Shown one piece after another: positions 58,101 to 62,775 of a stretch of 64,000 nucleotides of DNA. The position numbers and the translations under genes were made by a program. The DNA comes from Notospermus geniculatus (Eukaryota > Nemertea > Pilidiophora > Heteronemertea > Lineidae): positions 239,576 through 303,575 of the forward strand of contig NMRB01000087.1 in assembly GCA_002633025.1 (NCBI GenBank), written 5' to 3'. Each line of letters opens with the position of its first letter. Within the stretch, counting starts at the first letter, position 1. The notes beneath the pieces are model-generated. The model was not told where the DNA came from. It did not search any database and saw nothing but the letters and a program-made list of their open reading frames with translations.

Positions 58101-61100
58101 GAAACAGTTACAGGTGAGGTGTTTTTCATCAGTCAATCTCCCTGTGCATTGTATTGCCCCTTTGAAGAAAATAACATTTTCTGAAAAATGAGATACAGTG
58201 TTATTTCTTAGTAATTTCATACCCAGTGAAAGCCTTTTCATGTGTTGCTGCTACAGTTTCTTACCTGGAGCCAGTTTCAGCCTGTTCCTTTTCGTCAGTG
58301 TATTCACATCTTTTCAGAAACAAACCGAGGGTCTTCTGAAATGGATGGAAGATATGGATGTTTTCCTACATGCTGATGAGGCCCCGTATGGTGACTTGGA
58401 AATGATCCAAGCACAGCTCAAGGAAAGTGATGTAAGTGTAACTGGGGACCCATACTTTGACACCTACTAAATGAGGACATCTCTTCGTTCCATCACATTC
58501 GCACCAAACATTAGTCTGGTCAGCTTTTGGCAGTCTCTAATCGCGAGAGTGTTTTGTATGAAGTGCAGGTGTGATAGGGGACCCTTAGTTTGACACCTAC
58601 TAAATGAGGACATCTGTTCATTCCTCCAGTTTCACGCTAAACTTAACAATCAGTTTGGTCAGCTTTTGGGCATCTGTGATCGGGAGACTGTTTTGTTGAT
58701 CTGGATTGCATTTTTGTTTTGTTCTTAAAAAATCATTTATTTTTGTAGGGTGTAAAGGAGGACATTTTAACATTACAAGAAAACATACACACTATCAAGG
58801 AAATCGTAAATGAACTTCTCATCGACTCTGATGAGGACTTCGGAACGAAACTGGAAGAGGATGTCCGTGAATTATGTGAGCAATGGGAAGAAGTTGTACG
58901 TGTGTCCCACGACCAAAATAAGCATCTGCACGTGATGGCAGAAACAAATTCTCAATTGGACTCGCGGATGGAAGAAGTGGCTACGTGGATGGACTTGGTT
59001 CTTCAGGAGCATCTTAGTAAGGAGTATGTTGTTGTGAATTGGAAGGATCTGGAGATCAACTGTCAAGCTATGCAAGTAAGTGCGTTGGAAAACTATGTCA
59101 ATTTTAAATAGGCTGCAAACGGGGTTTCTCTGTATATTTGGATCAGAAACTTTTAGCTGAGTTCCTCTAAAACCAGGAGTATAAAGTGGTACCAGTTAAA
59201 GCCATAAAAGTCAGCACTGGATGAGCTTATTGCATTCCCCTGAAAGATTCCTGGGCTTGACGGCTGGGGGAAATCAGAGTGTGTAGAGCCAAATACAAAA
59301 TTTGTTGTTGTAAGATGGCAGTAAGTAAAAGCTATTCCTTCTATTTTCAGAAACTGAAAGATGAAGTTACATGCAAGGAACAACTTGTTACTGAAGCTGA
59401 AGCACTCTATGCAGAAATACTAAAAGACGAGGCAGCATCGCGGTCGCCAGACCTTGACAAAAACATGGCCATCTTCAACGAAAAATGGTCACAGATCTGT
59501 AACAAGACTGACATGCTTTATACGAGGTTCATGACAGGGAAGGACCACCTGGCAGAGTACAGGAGTCGTTATCAGGAAGAGGTGGAGTGGCTGGATGATG
59601 TGGAAAGGGTGTTGAGGGAACACAAGGAAAGCAATACTGCTGACCCTGAAGAAACTGCTGAAGAAATCGATGTAAGTCAACCAGGCAAATACATGTCCAA
59701 GATACAGAATAGCACAAAATTGACACACAAAATGATAATAAGCAAAAAGTCAATCTCCAGAATTCGTGAATTCTGGAGATTGACTTTTTGCTTATTATCA
59801 GGCAAATACATGTAATTCTTAATCTTGTCTGTCGGCGTTCGATTGTTCACTTTTCTTCTGTGAAGGATTTGATGTAGCTTTGAAGAAAGTTTGTGACATT
59901 CAGTGTGGGTATCCTGAGGTAATCTGTAGTTCTTAGCACTCATTCTTATGTGCAGTGATGTAGGGATCCATTGATTACCTCAGGATAGGTGTGGGGGACC
60001 CAAAGATGCCCTGCAGTGCAAAGTCATGCTGATGTGTTATGATGTCCTACATGCAGTTGATACCAATGCAGCTGGTAGCTGAAATTGTAATGGTAAATCA
60101 TTCTATGCAGCCACCACAGTGGGTAGGTAGCATGAAAAGTGAAAAATCCTAAGACAAATGTACAAGTATTCCTTTCCTCAGGAACTGGAGTGCCTTACTA
60201 TTCATAACCATACAGATGAAAACAAAGATAAGATGGAGGAACTTGCGGAGACGTTAATCAGTAATGAGATCATGGAGTTCCATATGAAAGGAGAATGGGA
60301 ACAGTTTATAACAAGATGGAATACGACTACACAAGATGTAAGATTTTTCCTTCCTTTCACTATCTTAAGTTGGGTTTACAGTTGGATTGAAGTTCGATGT
60401 AAGACGCCGATGCAGGCAGGATGGGAAGGAGCCAAAGTGGGAGAAGGCAAAATGGAAAGGAGGCGCAATGACAGCACCATAAGTAATGGATGGTCTGGTT
60501 CGCTTTGATATTGCTAACTATCATTGTTTGTGTTGGTAACTGTATGTTTTCCTCTGAATATTCAGGCCAAGAAACGCCTCCAGTTCCTTGAGATGGCTGT
60601 CACCTCATGTCAAGATATAGAACAGCAGATGATCGACATGTCACAATGGGTGATAGAGATGGCCGAGCAGTTGAAGTCGAATTCTGATGCGGAGGTTTTG
60701 GCTGGTGATGTCCCTGAACAATTTGAGGTAGGATTGATTACATGTACTTTCTTTATGCTCTTAATACTCATAGCATTTGTCCGGGAATCGAAAACCGGTC
60801 TGTAGTAGTGAAGTAGTAAAATTGTAATGGTGGAGCTTGACTGCTGATGAGCCAGATGACCAACTTAATTTGGACGAATTGTCAGTAACCAGATGACATC
60901 GAACTCAGGGCCTCCGAGGTAAAAGGCATTGTGATAGTGTTCTGAGTTGGCAGAAGCACCAATAGGCTAGTTTACACTTGGCATCATCATACCTTGTCTT
61001 AATGATGGTCACTTGATTCTTTGGTCATTTCAGGGTATGAAGTTAGAATTTGAGCAGCACGACAAGCTGATGGCCGACCTCGCGGAACAGGTGGAGACGT

Positions 61101-62672
61101 ACAGGGCTGAAGGGAACGAGGAAGCTGCTGAGAGACTGCAACAACAAGTTTCTATGCTCAATGTAAGTGCATGACCTTAGGCAGACAGTACTACTTTCAG
61201 ATAAAAAGCAAGTTTCTATGCTCAACTTATAAAGTGCATAAACTCAGGCAGACAGTACTCTCAGATAAAAAAAATATCATGAACCAAGGTCAGTTTCAAG
61301 GAAGTTTATGCTGTTCACATTGTAGAATTAATCTGTATAAGTTCTATTGCCGCTTACTGATGTTCCCACTGAAGCTGGTGTGAAGTGATTCCAGTAGCTT
61401 TTTGCCAAAATCTTACATGGAATTAGTCTCTGTTTCTCCCCTTTTCAGGAAAATTATGCCGAACTGAAAGTCATGTTCAATAAATTCCAATGTCCTGCTG
61501 ACTTTGAACCCAAACTTGGTCGAGTGAAGAGAACATTGTCAGAAATAGACGAACAAGCTCATCGGATTGACATTCTCTGCGATGATCCAGAAACTTTGGA
61601 AAATCAACTCAAACATTGTGTGGTAGGCCAAACAATTTGCTTTTCCTGATATTTCTTTTTAAATCACGTTGATGGCTGCTTTGTCCATTCTTCTTGCGAA
61701 ATTTGCCTGTCCACAAAAGAAGATTCCTTATGATCTCTTAGTAAAAACTTCATCTCTGTTTTGATTTCACAAGTCTTCGCTAGATGGCAGGCATGTTGCT
61801 TTCTCAGAAATTTTGTCCAGCTGAGACGGAGTCTGCATATGGCATGTCGTTGTAAACATCACCTCCAGTTTGGTATAATAATTGGTCTAGCATCTCGAGG
61901 AGAGATATTGGTACAAAATGAAAGTGACCAAGGCCAAGGAATTTTGTTGCTGGATGGTGGTGACACTAAGTCCATAGTCTGTCCCCGTCATCTTGAAGAG
62001 CACCTGCATGACTTGATATCCTCATGTGCTAAAGAAAATAAGAATATATTTGGTCATTTGTAGCAGTTGCCTTCAGCTATAAAAATTCATTAGAGTTCTT
62101 CAGATGGGGGATTGAAGTATAAATTGGATAATGATGTTCGTTATATGTGTCAATTTCAAATGCATTGGTCCTGAGTGTATGATAGCAAGTTGTTATTTGG
62201 TGATTGTAAGTTAACACTTTCAGGGCCAGCTTCATTGAATGGTGGGCTAAATGTAAAGATCTGTCTTGTACCACAAAGATATTTCAGTTGTGCTTTGGAA
62301 AGATTTGAACGATGTAAAATGACATAGGGTTGGGAGGTGATGGTTCTTTGGGGGCTTGGCACTGGGTGTAGTTTGAGCAACACTGAAAAGGTCACAAAAG
62401 AGAGGGATCTAGGAAAATCTCTCCTGATGGTCATCCTGTCATTTCCCTGTTGTTCGGGCGGCTTCCTCTCGCCCACTTGCAAAAATCGCAAAAATCAACA
62501 AACTTTATCTTTCTAGGAGTTTTTCAATACCATGAGTGAACTGAAACCAGAGGTCGAATATGTTATAAAGTCAGGACGTCAGATTGTGGAGAAAAAACAG
62601 ATTCGATTCCCGGAGAGATTCAGCAAACAACTCGATGCCATCAAACAACAGTATAACAGGCTCGGTGCCCAG
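30999..62672 (+). CDS. DMD: Dystrophin/utrophin orthologue, 5' part (continues beyond window)
   Basis: Dystrophin links cortical F-actin to the membrane glycoprotein complex in muscle and other cells. About 1310 residues from the first common exon onward can be joined from 24 common exons with fully consistent phases. Two alternative phase-1 starts feed 40847-40908 (EREEIQKKTFTKWINSQLSK), which begins CH1 of the actin-binding domain. CH2 exons include NFTTSWRDGLAFNALLHKFR and DKKSIMTYVMCLFQVLP. A Ser-rich hinge 1 follows, then spectrin repeats with Trp heptads, a hinge-2-like linker (SGPKSPKRPRIESCKR), and repeats up to the part matching human repeat 10 (IKSGRQIVEKKQ). Two CH1 exons are missing, probably in the N gap at 42209. 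The WW, EF-hand, ZZ and C-terminal parts must lie downstream. Single-copy invertebrate dystrophins are pro-orthologous to DMD and UTRN. Confidence 0.93.
31474..31515 (+). CDS. DMD: Dystrophin distal leader exon A2
   Basis: A 42-base exon after acceptor TTTTCCCCAG. The carried G makes GAG, then SIDSLLSEAQIDE, leaving a T in phase 1 before donor T|GTAAGT. Joined to 40847 the split codon becomes TAT, giving EYEREEIQ, as in the human muscle isoform (CYEREDVQ). Confidence 0.7.
31919..32606. mobile_element. Fold-back element, TTAGGCCAC family, copy B (688 bases)
   Basis: Left TAAGGCCACGCTTTTTTTAT and CGCGGGCCCGCCGC pair with right GCCCGCGAAATAAGG and AGGTGGCCTAA. Internal GCCCGCCGC and AAATAAAATTTTATTTTT blocks recur. 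It shares termini with 23278-23713. Confidence 0.85.
34405..34860 (-). mobile_element. tRNA-derived SINE family 2, antisense copy (interrupted)
   Basis: Shares AGGAGGAAA and TCACATGAAGAG blocks and the terminal CCTCAGAGGTGACA segment with copies at 42607, 50317 and 53385. It is interrupted by about 150 bases of other sequence. The promoter-like head lies at the high-coordinate end, so it reads on the minus strand. Confidence 0.5.
35545..35797 (-). mobile_element. tRNA-derived SINE family 1, antisense copy
   Basis: On the minus strand it shows an A-box-like TAGCCACGTGGTTA, a B-box-like CGGGTTCAAATC, and a body containing CTTTGCAAGGGCAAGT and CCCCATCCAAGTGAGGAACA. The body and head match 54258-54490 closely. 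Confidence 0.75.
36506..37279. mobile_element. Large fold-back element hosting a nested MITE
   Basis: Left TAGCAGCACACTTCACCACT and TTTGTTGCTCGTAC mirror right GTATGAGCAACGAAA and AGTGGTGAAGTGTGCTGCTA. Internal CGTGGTCACCA and TGGCAACTC blocks also pair. It contains the 36726-36920 element. Confidence 0.75.
36726..36920. mobile_element. Palindromic MITE nested in the 36506 element
   Basis: Left TTAAGCGG, CCACGGTACAATATTATTGC and ACAATATG mirror right CATATTGTGCAATAATATTG, CACGTGG and CCGCTTTA. The core is an AT microsatellite-like ATATTGATATATT. Confidence 0.8.
39048..39132 (+). CDS. DMD: Dystrophin proximal alternative first exon (B)
   Basis: ATG at 39048 encodes MEPGLPSLPPCMSPISPSFT then SLKFRRRK, and leaves a G in phase 1 before donor G|GTAAGT. 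Joined to 40847 the split codon becomes GAT, giving DEREEIQ, as in the human brain and Purkinje isoforms. The preceding TATA-poor AT-rich DNA would have to act as its promoter. No acceptor AG immediately precedes the ATG, consistent with a first exon. Confidence 0.6.
39221..39433. mobile_element. MITE, AGAGCTCGTGCA family, copy 2
   Basis: Perfect-looking termini TATAGAGAGCGTG and CACGCTCTCTATA. It shares GTGATCTACACATGG and GAGCCACTGC blocks with 17731-17959. It lies about 90 bases past the exon B donor. Confidence 0.85.
40253..40534. mobile_element. MITE with TTAACTCCTTCACTGCCC termini
   Basis: Left TTAACTCCTTCACTGCCCAT mirrors right GGGCAGTGAATGAGTTAA. The interior carries two copies of the palindrome AACGTATATATACGTT. 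It is 282 bases. Confidence 0.8.
40847..40908 (+). CDS. DMD: Dystrophin exon equivalent to human DMD exon 2: start of CH1
   Basis: A 62-base exon, the same length and phase as human exon 2. Encodes EREEIQKKTFTKWINSQLSK, the first helix of CH1 containing actin-binding site 1. The acceptor is ATTGCAG and the donor AAG|GTAAGA. Confidence 0.96.
41186..41278 (+). CDS. DMD: Dystrophin exon equivalent to human exon 3: CH1
   Basis: A 93-base exon, the human length. Encodes SSLPAISDLFYDLRDGTQLL then SLLEVLGGKTL, with the CH signature LRDG..LL.LLE. The acceptor is CCTTTCAG and the donor TTA|GTAAGT, phase 0. Confidence 0.95.
42209..42346. other. Assembly gap (138 N)
   Basis: A run of 138 N inside the CH1 region of dystrophin. 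The exons corresponding to human DMD exons 4 and 5 (78 and 93 bases in human, phase 0) are absent from flanking sequence and would be expected here. With splice sites they would not fit comfortably in 138 bases, so the gap size is probably nominal. Confidence 0.95.
42499..42593 (+). CDS. DMD: Dystrophin exon: start of human exon 6 equivalent (end CH1 / CH2 start)
   Basis: Encodes AKDVMNMDIDETGEETTLEK then TLLHWCQENTEG, matching human VKNVMKNIM...SEKILLSWVRQ. The acceptor is TTTTTACAG. The donor GG|GTGGGT leaves phase 2. In human this exon continues without an intron. Confidence 0.92.
42607..42860 (-). mobile_element. tRNA-derived SINE family 2, antisense copy
   Basis: Carries GCAGAAGGAAACTGGAGTGC, CAGTGAAAACATG and CCTCAGAGGTGAC, the order seen in 53385-53611. 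It is diverged, so the box A and B motifs are degraded. Confidence 0.55.
43707..43787 (+). CDS. DMD: Dystrophin exon: end of human exon 6 equivalent (CH2)
   Basis: Encodes YRNVDIRNFTTSWRDGLAFN then ALLHKFR, the CH2 NFTTSW.DGLA.NAL signature. The acceptor is CATTGCAG and the donor CG|GTCAGT, phase 2. Together with the previous exon it makes 176 coding bases, against 173 in human exon 6. Confidence 0.94.
44977..45190. repeat. 29-base minisatellite
   Basis: About seven copies of AAGAGCATTTGTGGATTCGT + CGCCTGTGG; the first five are nearly identical and the last two or three decayed. Because 29 is not a multiple of 3, open frames through it rotate through all three translations and are not genes. 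Confidence 0.92.
45770..46195. repeat. Degenerate tandem repeat, unit about 40-60 bases
   Basis: Repeated block ACAGATT(TTG)ATTCAGGATA + CTGTGTCAT + TGGAATTGGGAGT, about nine copies with variable insertion of TTTGATT. Confidence 0.8.
46740..47020. repeat. Tandem duplication, unit about 147 bases
   Basis: Copies 46740-46886 and 46887-47020 share GCCATCAGATTCTAACATGA and CAAGGCACTTGCCCTGTCCT with few differences. Confidence 0.92.
47063..47203. mobile_element. Palindromic MITE with TTAGGTCAGGTTCACA termini
   Basis: Left TTAGGTCAGGTTCACACAGA and GCTACACGG mirror right AGGTGTAGC and TCTATGTGAACCTGGCCTTA. It is 141 bases. Confidence 0.85.
48009..48053. repeat. Three copies of a 15-base GGACGAATT unit
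   Basis: GGGACGAATTTTCCC, GGGACGAATTATCCG and GGGACGAATTTTCCT in direct succession. Confidence 0.85.
48087..48243. mobile_element. Palindromic MITE, GGGCCCGGTTGCAC family, copy 2
   Basis: GGGCCCGGTTGCACGAAACT and CACGAC pair with GTCGTGAGTTTCGGGCAACC and GGGCCC. It is a younger-looking copy of 26933-27113. Confidence 0.9.
48281..48516. mobile_element. MITE with ATTCTCGAATTCGTAGATCT termini, copy 1
   Basis: GATCTGCACACTTCCGCCGA and AATCTCAACCACAACCTCG at the left pair with CGAGGTTATGGTTGAGATTT and GCAGAAGTGTGCAGATC at the right. It is the same family as 57460-57717. It lies 38 bases from the 48087 element. Confidence 0.85.
50317..50530 (-). mobile_element. tRNA-derived SINE family 2, antisense copy
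   Basis: Shares CAGGAGGAAACCAGAGTGCC, TCACATGAAGAGCG and ATCAGAGGTGTC with the 53385 copy. The head at the high-coordinate end is eroded. Confidence 0.6.
50881..50996 (+). CDS. DMD: Dystrophin exon equivalent to human exon 7: CH2
   Basis: Encodes PDLFDFEELVKNENEVNLEH then AFRVAYERLGIDRLLDPE. It matches human PDLFDW...LEHAFNIARYQLGIEKLLDPE. The acceptor is CTCATTTCAG and the donor GAGG|GTAGGT, phase 1. It follows a 7.1 kb intron. Confidence 0.95.
51154..51335. mobile_element. Palindromic MITE, TGACCCGATC family, copy 2
   Basis: TGACCCGATCTAGCAAAAGT and AGGTGCATGTC mirror GACGTGCGCCT and ACTTTTGCTAGGGTCA. The interior is inverted relative to 8539-8748 (GGTCATCAGTTTAC here, GTAAACTGATGACC there). 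Confidence 0.85.
51521..51717 (+). CDS. DMD: Dystrophin exon equivalent to human exon 8: end CH2 and hinge 1
   Basis: Encodes DVDLEIPDKKSIMTYVMCLF then QVLPNAR, closing CH2. About 40 Ser/Thr/Glu-rich residues of hinge 1 follow (TDSSSVSPVEKSC, SSSKERETSETKDSM). The acceptor is GTATTTCAG and the donor ATG|GTGAGT, phase 0. Confidence 0.94.
52275..52463 (+). CDS. DMD: Dystrophin exon: hinge 1 end and start of spectrin repeat 1
   Basis: A Ser-rich start (STMSFTSSSSASSGNS), then INLASYQESLEGILTWLLEA, the first helix of repeat 1 with the conserved Trp (human YQTALEEVLSWLLSAED). Ends VKEQFQVHE. The acceptor is TTTTTCAG and the donor GAG|GTAAGT. Confidence 0.94.
52793..52870 (-). mobile_element. SINE family 2 fragment
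   Basis: Only the GTGCAGCAGAGGAAACCGGA and ATGC body segment remains. Confidence 0.4.
53012..53193 (+). CDS. DMD: Dystrophin exon: spectrin repeat 1
   Basis: DFMMELTKHQQVVSAVLQEG through LLNSRWEDLRVKAMDRQ, matching human YMMDLTAHQ...LLNSRWECLRVASMEKQ. The acceptor is GTCGACAG and the donor AA|GTAAGT, phase 2. Confidence 0.95.
53385..53611 (-). mobile_element. tRNA-derived SINE family 2, best-preserved antisense copy
   Basis: On the minus strand the head reads TCAGAGTGGTGCAGCAGAAA (box A region) and GGTCCCGGGTCCGATCCC (box B), like a tRNA with a variable arm. The body holds the complement of GCAGGAGGAAACCAGAGTGC. No tRNA-fold CCA end is present, so it is a SINE, not a tRNA. Confidence 0.75.
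53676..53820 (+). CDS. DMD: Dystrophin exon: spectrin repeat 2 start
   Basis: LQTLLMDLQQKQLDQLNAWL then NKMEAKIGEHEAVG, matching human LHRVLMDLQNQKLKELNDWLTKTEE. The acceptor is GTGTTTCAG and the donor AAG|GTAAGT, phase 0. Confidence 0.95.
53886..54000 (-). mobile_element. tRNA-like SINE head, third family
   Basis: The minus strand reads GTGGCAGCACAATGATTTGA, then a GGCCAACTACAGGCC stem and CACAGGTTCGATACCC, a canonical B box. The body is short or unrecognised. Confidence 0.55.
54166..54256 (+). CDS. DMD: Dystrophin exon: spectrin repeat 2
   Basis: VLQEELEEQQEKVSSLQNMV then VVVDEAASDT, matching human [29 protein letters not shown]. The acceptor is AATGTGTAG and the donor G|GTGAGA, phase 1. 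A tRNA-derived SINE begins within about 10 bases of the donor. Confidence 0.95.
54258..54490 (+). mobile_element. tRNA-derived SINE family 1, sense copy at an exon edge
   Basis: GAGAGCCGAGTGGTAATCAC (box A) and the palindromic B-box core GGATTCGAATCC at 54313-54324 head a body with CTTTGCAAGGGCAAGTGCAT and CCCCATCCAAGTGAGGAACA. Same family as 35545-35797, opposite strand. Confidence 0.8.
54602..54840 (+). CDS. DMD: Dystrophin exon: end of repeat 2 and start of repeat 3
   Basis: LEQQLESLGQRWADVCHWTE then ERWLVLNEIFQKW and FRDWLQEKELVLGEM. It matches human LGDRWANICRWTEDRWVLLQDILLKW. The acceptor is TTCTTTGTAG and the donor AAG|GTAATA, phase 0. Confidence 0.95.
55261..55443 (+). CDS. DMD: Dystrophin exon: spectrin repeat 3 end
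   Basis: A 61-codon exon, LIEEDMDQQMQKFDELNERG through FQERWENLVRQMEHQSKE, with the terminal repeat Trp. The acceptor is TTGTTTCAG and the donor GAA|GTACGT, phase 0. Confidence 0.93.
55587..55713. mobile_element. Palindromic MITE with GGGTGGTATTCATAAAG termini
   Basis: GGGTGGTATTCATAAAGCGG and TTCTATCGTTAGAACCG pair with CGGTTCTAACAATAGAA and CCGCTTTATGAATACCACCC. It is 127 bases, almost a perfect hairpin. Confidence 0.92.
55800..56042 (+). CDS. DMD: Dystrophin exon: hinge 2 and start of repeat 4
   Basis: First about 30 residues are Pro/Lys/Arg-rich (SGPKSPKRPRIESCKRSDF), standing where human hinge 2 (PPPPPQKKRQITVDSEIRKR) lies. Then FENMVKSMHEWLDKTETNLE opens repeat 4. The acceptor is TCTTTTCAG and the donor AAG|GTAGGC. 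Confidence 0.92.
56136..56223 (+). CDS. DMD: Dystrophin exon: spectrin repeat 4
   Basis: DIDTDLNNHRSVYQDIHDME then VILKEQLVS, phase 1 at donor A|GTAAGT. An upstream GTAAGC (TTA|GTAAGC) would break the frame with the next exon, so the later donor is chosen. The acceptor is CTCTTTCAG. Confidence 0.85.
57054..57226 (+). CDS. DMD: Dystrophin exon: repeat 4/5 boundary
   Basis: The split Ser codon, then DRQQAILSAKDHSPPKAFLD and AMQAFLKWLENIDAVLESE. The LKWLE heptad marks a repeat first helix. The acceptor is CTACGCAG and the donor GAG|GTATGT, phase 0. Confidence 0.92.
57245..57454. mobile_element. Palindromic MITE with TTAAGGGTTATG termini
   Basis: TTAAGGGTTATGAAAAGTGA and CTCGAAATTTCGAATTTTTG pair with CAAAAATTCGAGATTTCGAG and TCACTTTACATAACCCTTAA; GAAAATAAGGCTCGGGG pairs too. 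It is 210 bases. Confidence 0.92.
57460..57717. mobile_element. MITE with GATCTGTGCATGTCCGCCG block, copy 2
   Basis: Inverted arms CTGTGCATGTCCGCCGAAAT and CGGAAGTGCACAGATCTG. Family of 48281-48516. It lies 5 bases from the preceding hairpin, echoing the close pairing seen at 48.1-48.5 kb. Confidence 0.8.
57898..58113 (+). CDS. DMD: Dystrophin exon: spectrin repeat 5
   Basis: A 72-codon exon, ELQKDIHDHLPTVEYINRTG through CWSQVTAAIDERLSRLQRAI. The acceptor is GTTCAACAG and the donor CAG|GTGAGG, phase 0. Confidence 0.92.
58318..58431 (+). CDS. DMD: Dystrophin exon: spectrin repeat 6 start
   Basis: KQTEGLLKWMEDMDVFLHAD then EAPYGDLEMIQAQLKESD, closely matching human QTLKKWMAEVDVFLKEEWPALGD. 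The acceptor is TCTTTTCAG and the donor GAT|GTAAGT, phase 0. Confidence 0.95.
58443..58697. repeat. Intronic tandem duplication, unit about 130 bases
   Basis: GGGGACCCATACTTTGACAC + CTACTAAATGAGGACATC recurs as GGGGACCCTTAGTTTGACAC + CTACTAAATGAGGACATC, followed in both by TTTGGTCAGCTTTTGG-like sequence. Confidence 0.9.
58749..59075 (+). CDS. DMD: Dystrophin exon: repeats 6-7
   Basis: A 109-codon exon, GVKEDILTLQENIHTIKEIV, then LCEQWEEVVRVSHDQNKHL and MEEVATWMDLVLQEHLSKEY. Two helix-Trp motifs show that it spans a repeat boundary. The acceptor is TTTTTGTAG and the donor CAA|GTAAGT. Confidence 0.93.
59351..59671 (+). CDS. DMD: Dystrophin exon: repeats 7-8
   Basis: A 107-codon exon, KLKDEVTCKEQLVTEAEALY, then NEKWSQICNKTDMLYTRFM and YQEEVEWLDDVERVLREHKE. 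It matches the human segment ending WLNEVEFKLKTTENI. The acceptor is ATTTTCAG and the donor GAT|GTAAGT. Confidence 0.93.
59733..59800. repeat. Perfect 33-base inverted repeat with 2-base loop
   Basis: Arms 59733-59765 and 59768-59800 are exact complements around GT, with GAATTC flanking the loop. The direct repeat CAGGCAAATACATGT lies before the left arm and right after the right arm. Confidence 0.95.
60182..60337 (+). CDS. DMD: Dystrophin exon: spectrin repeat 8
   Basis: ELECLTIHNHTDENKDKMEE through EFHMKGEWEQFITRWNTTTQ. It matches human SLENLMRHSEDNPNQIRILAQTL...FNSRWREL. The acceptor is TTTCCTCAG and the donor GAT|GTAAGA. Confidence 0.93.
60566..60727 (+). CDS. DMD: Dystrophin exon: spectrin repeat 9 start
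   Basis: AKKRLQFLEMAVTSCQDIEQ then QMIDMSQWVIEMAEQLKS, equivalent to human QKLLEQSIQSAQETEKSLHLIQESL. The acceptor is ATATTCAG and the donor GAG|GTAGGA, phase 0. Confidence 0.92.
61034..61162 (+). CDS. DMD: Dystrophin exon: spectrin repeat 9
   Basis: GMKLEFEQHDKLMADLAEQV through LQQQVSMLN. The acceptor is TCATTTCAG and the donor AAT|GTAAGT. The last 18 bases and the donor are duplicated downstream at 61209-61270 with the donor destroyed. Confidence 0.93.
61145..61270. repeat. 64-base tandem duplication covering an exon end
   Basis: CAAGTTTCTATGCTCAATGT + AAGTGCAT at 61145 recurs at 61209 as CAAGTTTCTATGCTCAACTT + ATAAAGTGCAT; both are followed by AGGCAGACAGTACT and CAGATAAAAA. Confidence 0.93.
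61449..61622 (+). CDS. DMD: Dystrophin exon: repeat 9 end
   Basis: ENYAELKVMFNKFQCPADFE through LENQLKHCV, matching human VSMKFRLFQKPANFEQRL...VQSQLNHCV. The acceptor is CTTTTCAG and the donor GTG|GTAGGC, phase 0. Confidence 0.95.
62517..62672 (+). CDS. DMD: Dystrophin exon: spectrin repeat 10 (last in window)
   Basis: EFFNTMSELKPEVEYVIKSG then RQIVEKKQIRFPERF and YNRLGAQ. It matches human KSLSEVKSEVEMVIKTGRQIVQKKQ...YNELGAK. The acceptor is TCTTTCTAG and the donor CAG|GTTAGT, phase 0. The next exon lies outside the window. Confidence 0.95.
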
Positions 62673-62775
62673 GTTAGTGCGAATTTCGCCCATTGCAGCA
62701 AAAGAGCAAGGGTTAACCAACTCGTAAATTAGCCAACACTGGCTCCTTAATGTTACATGTACCAAATTGTCTTTT

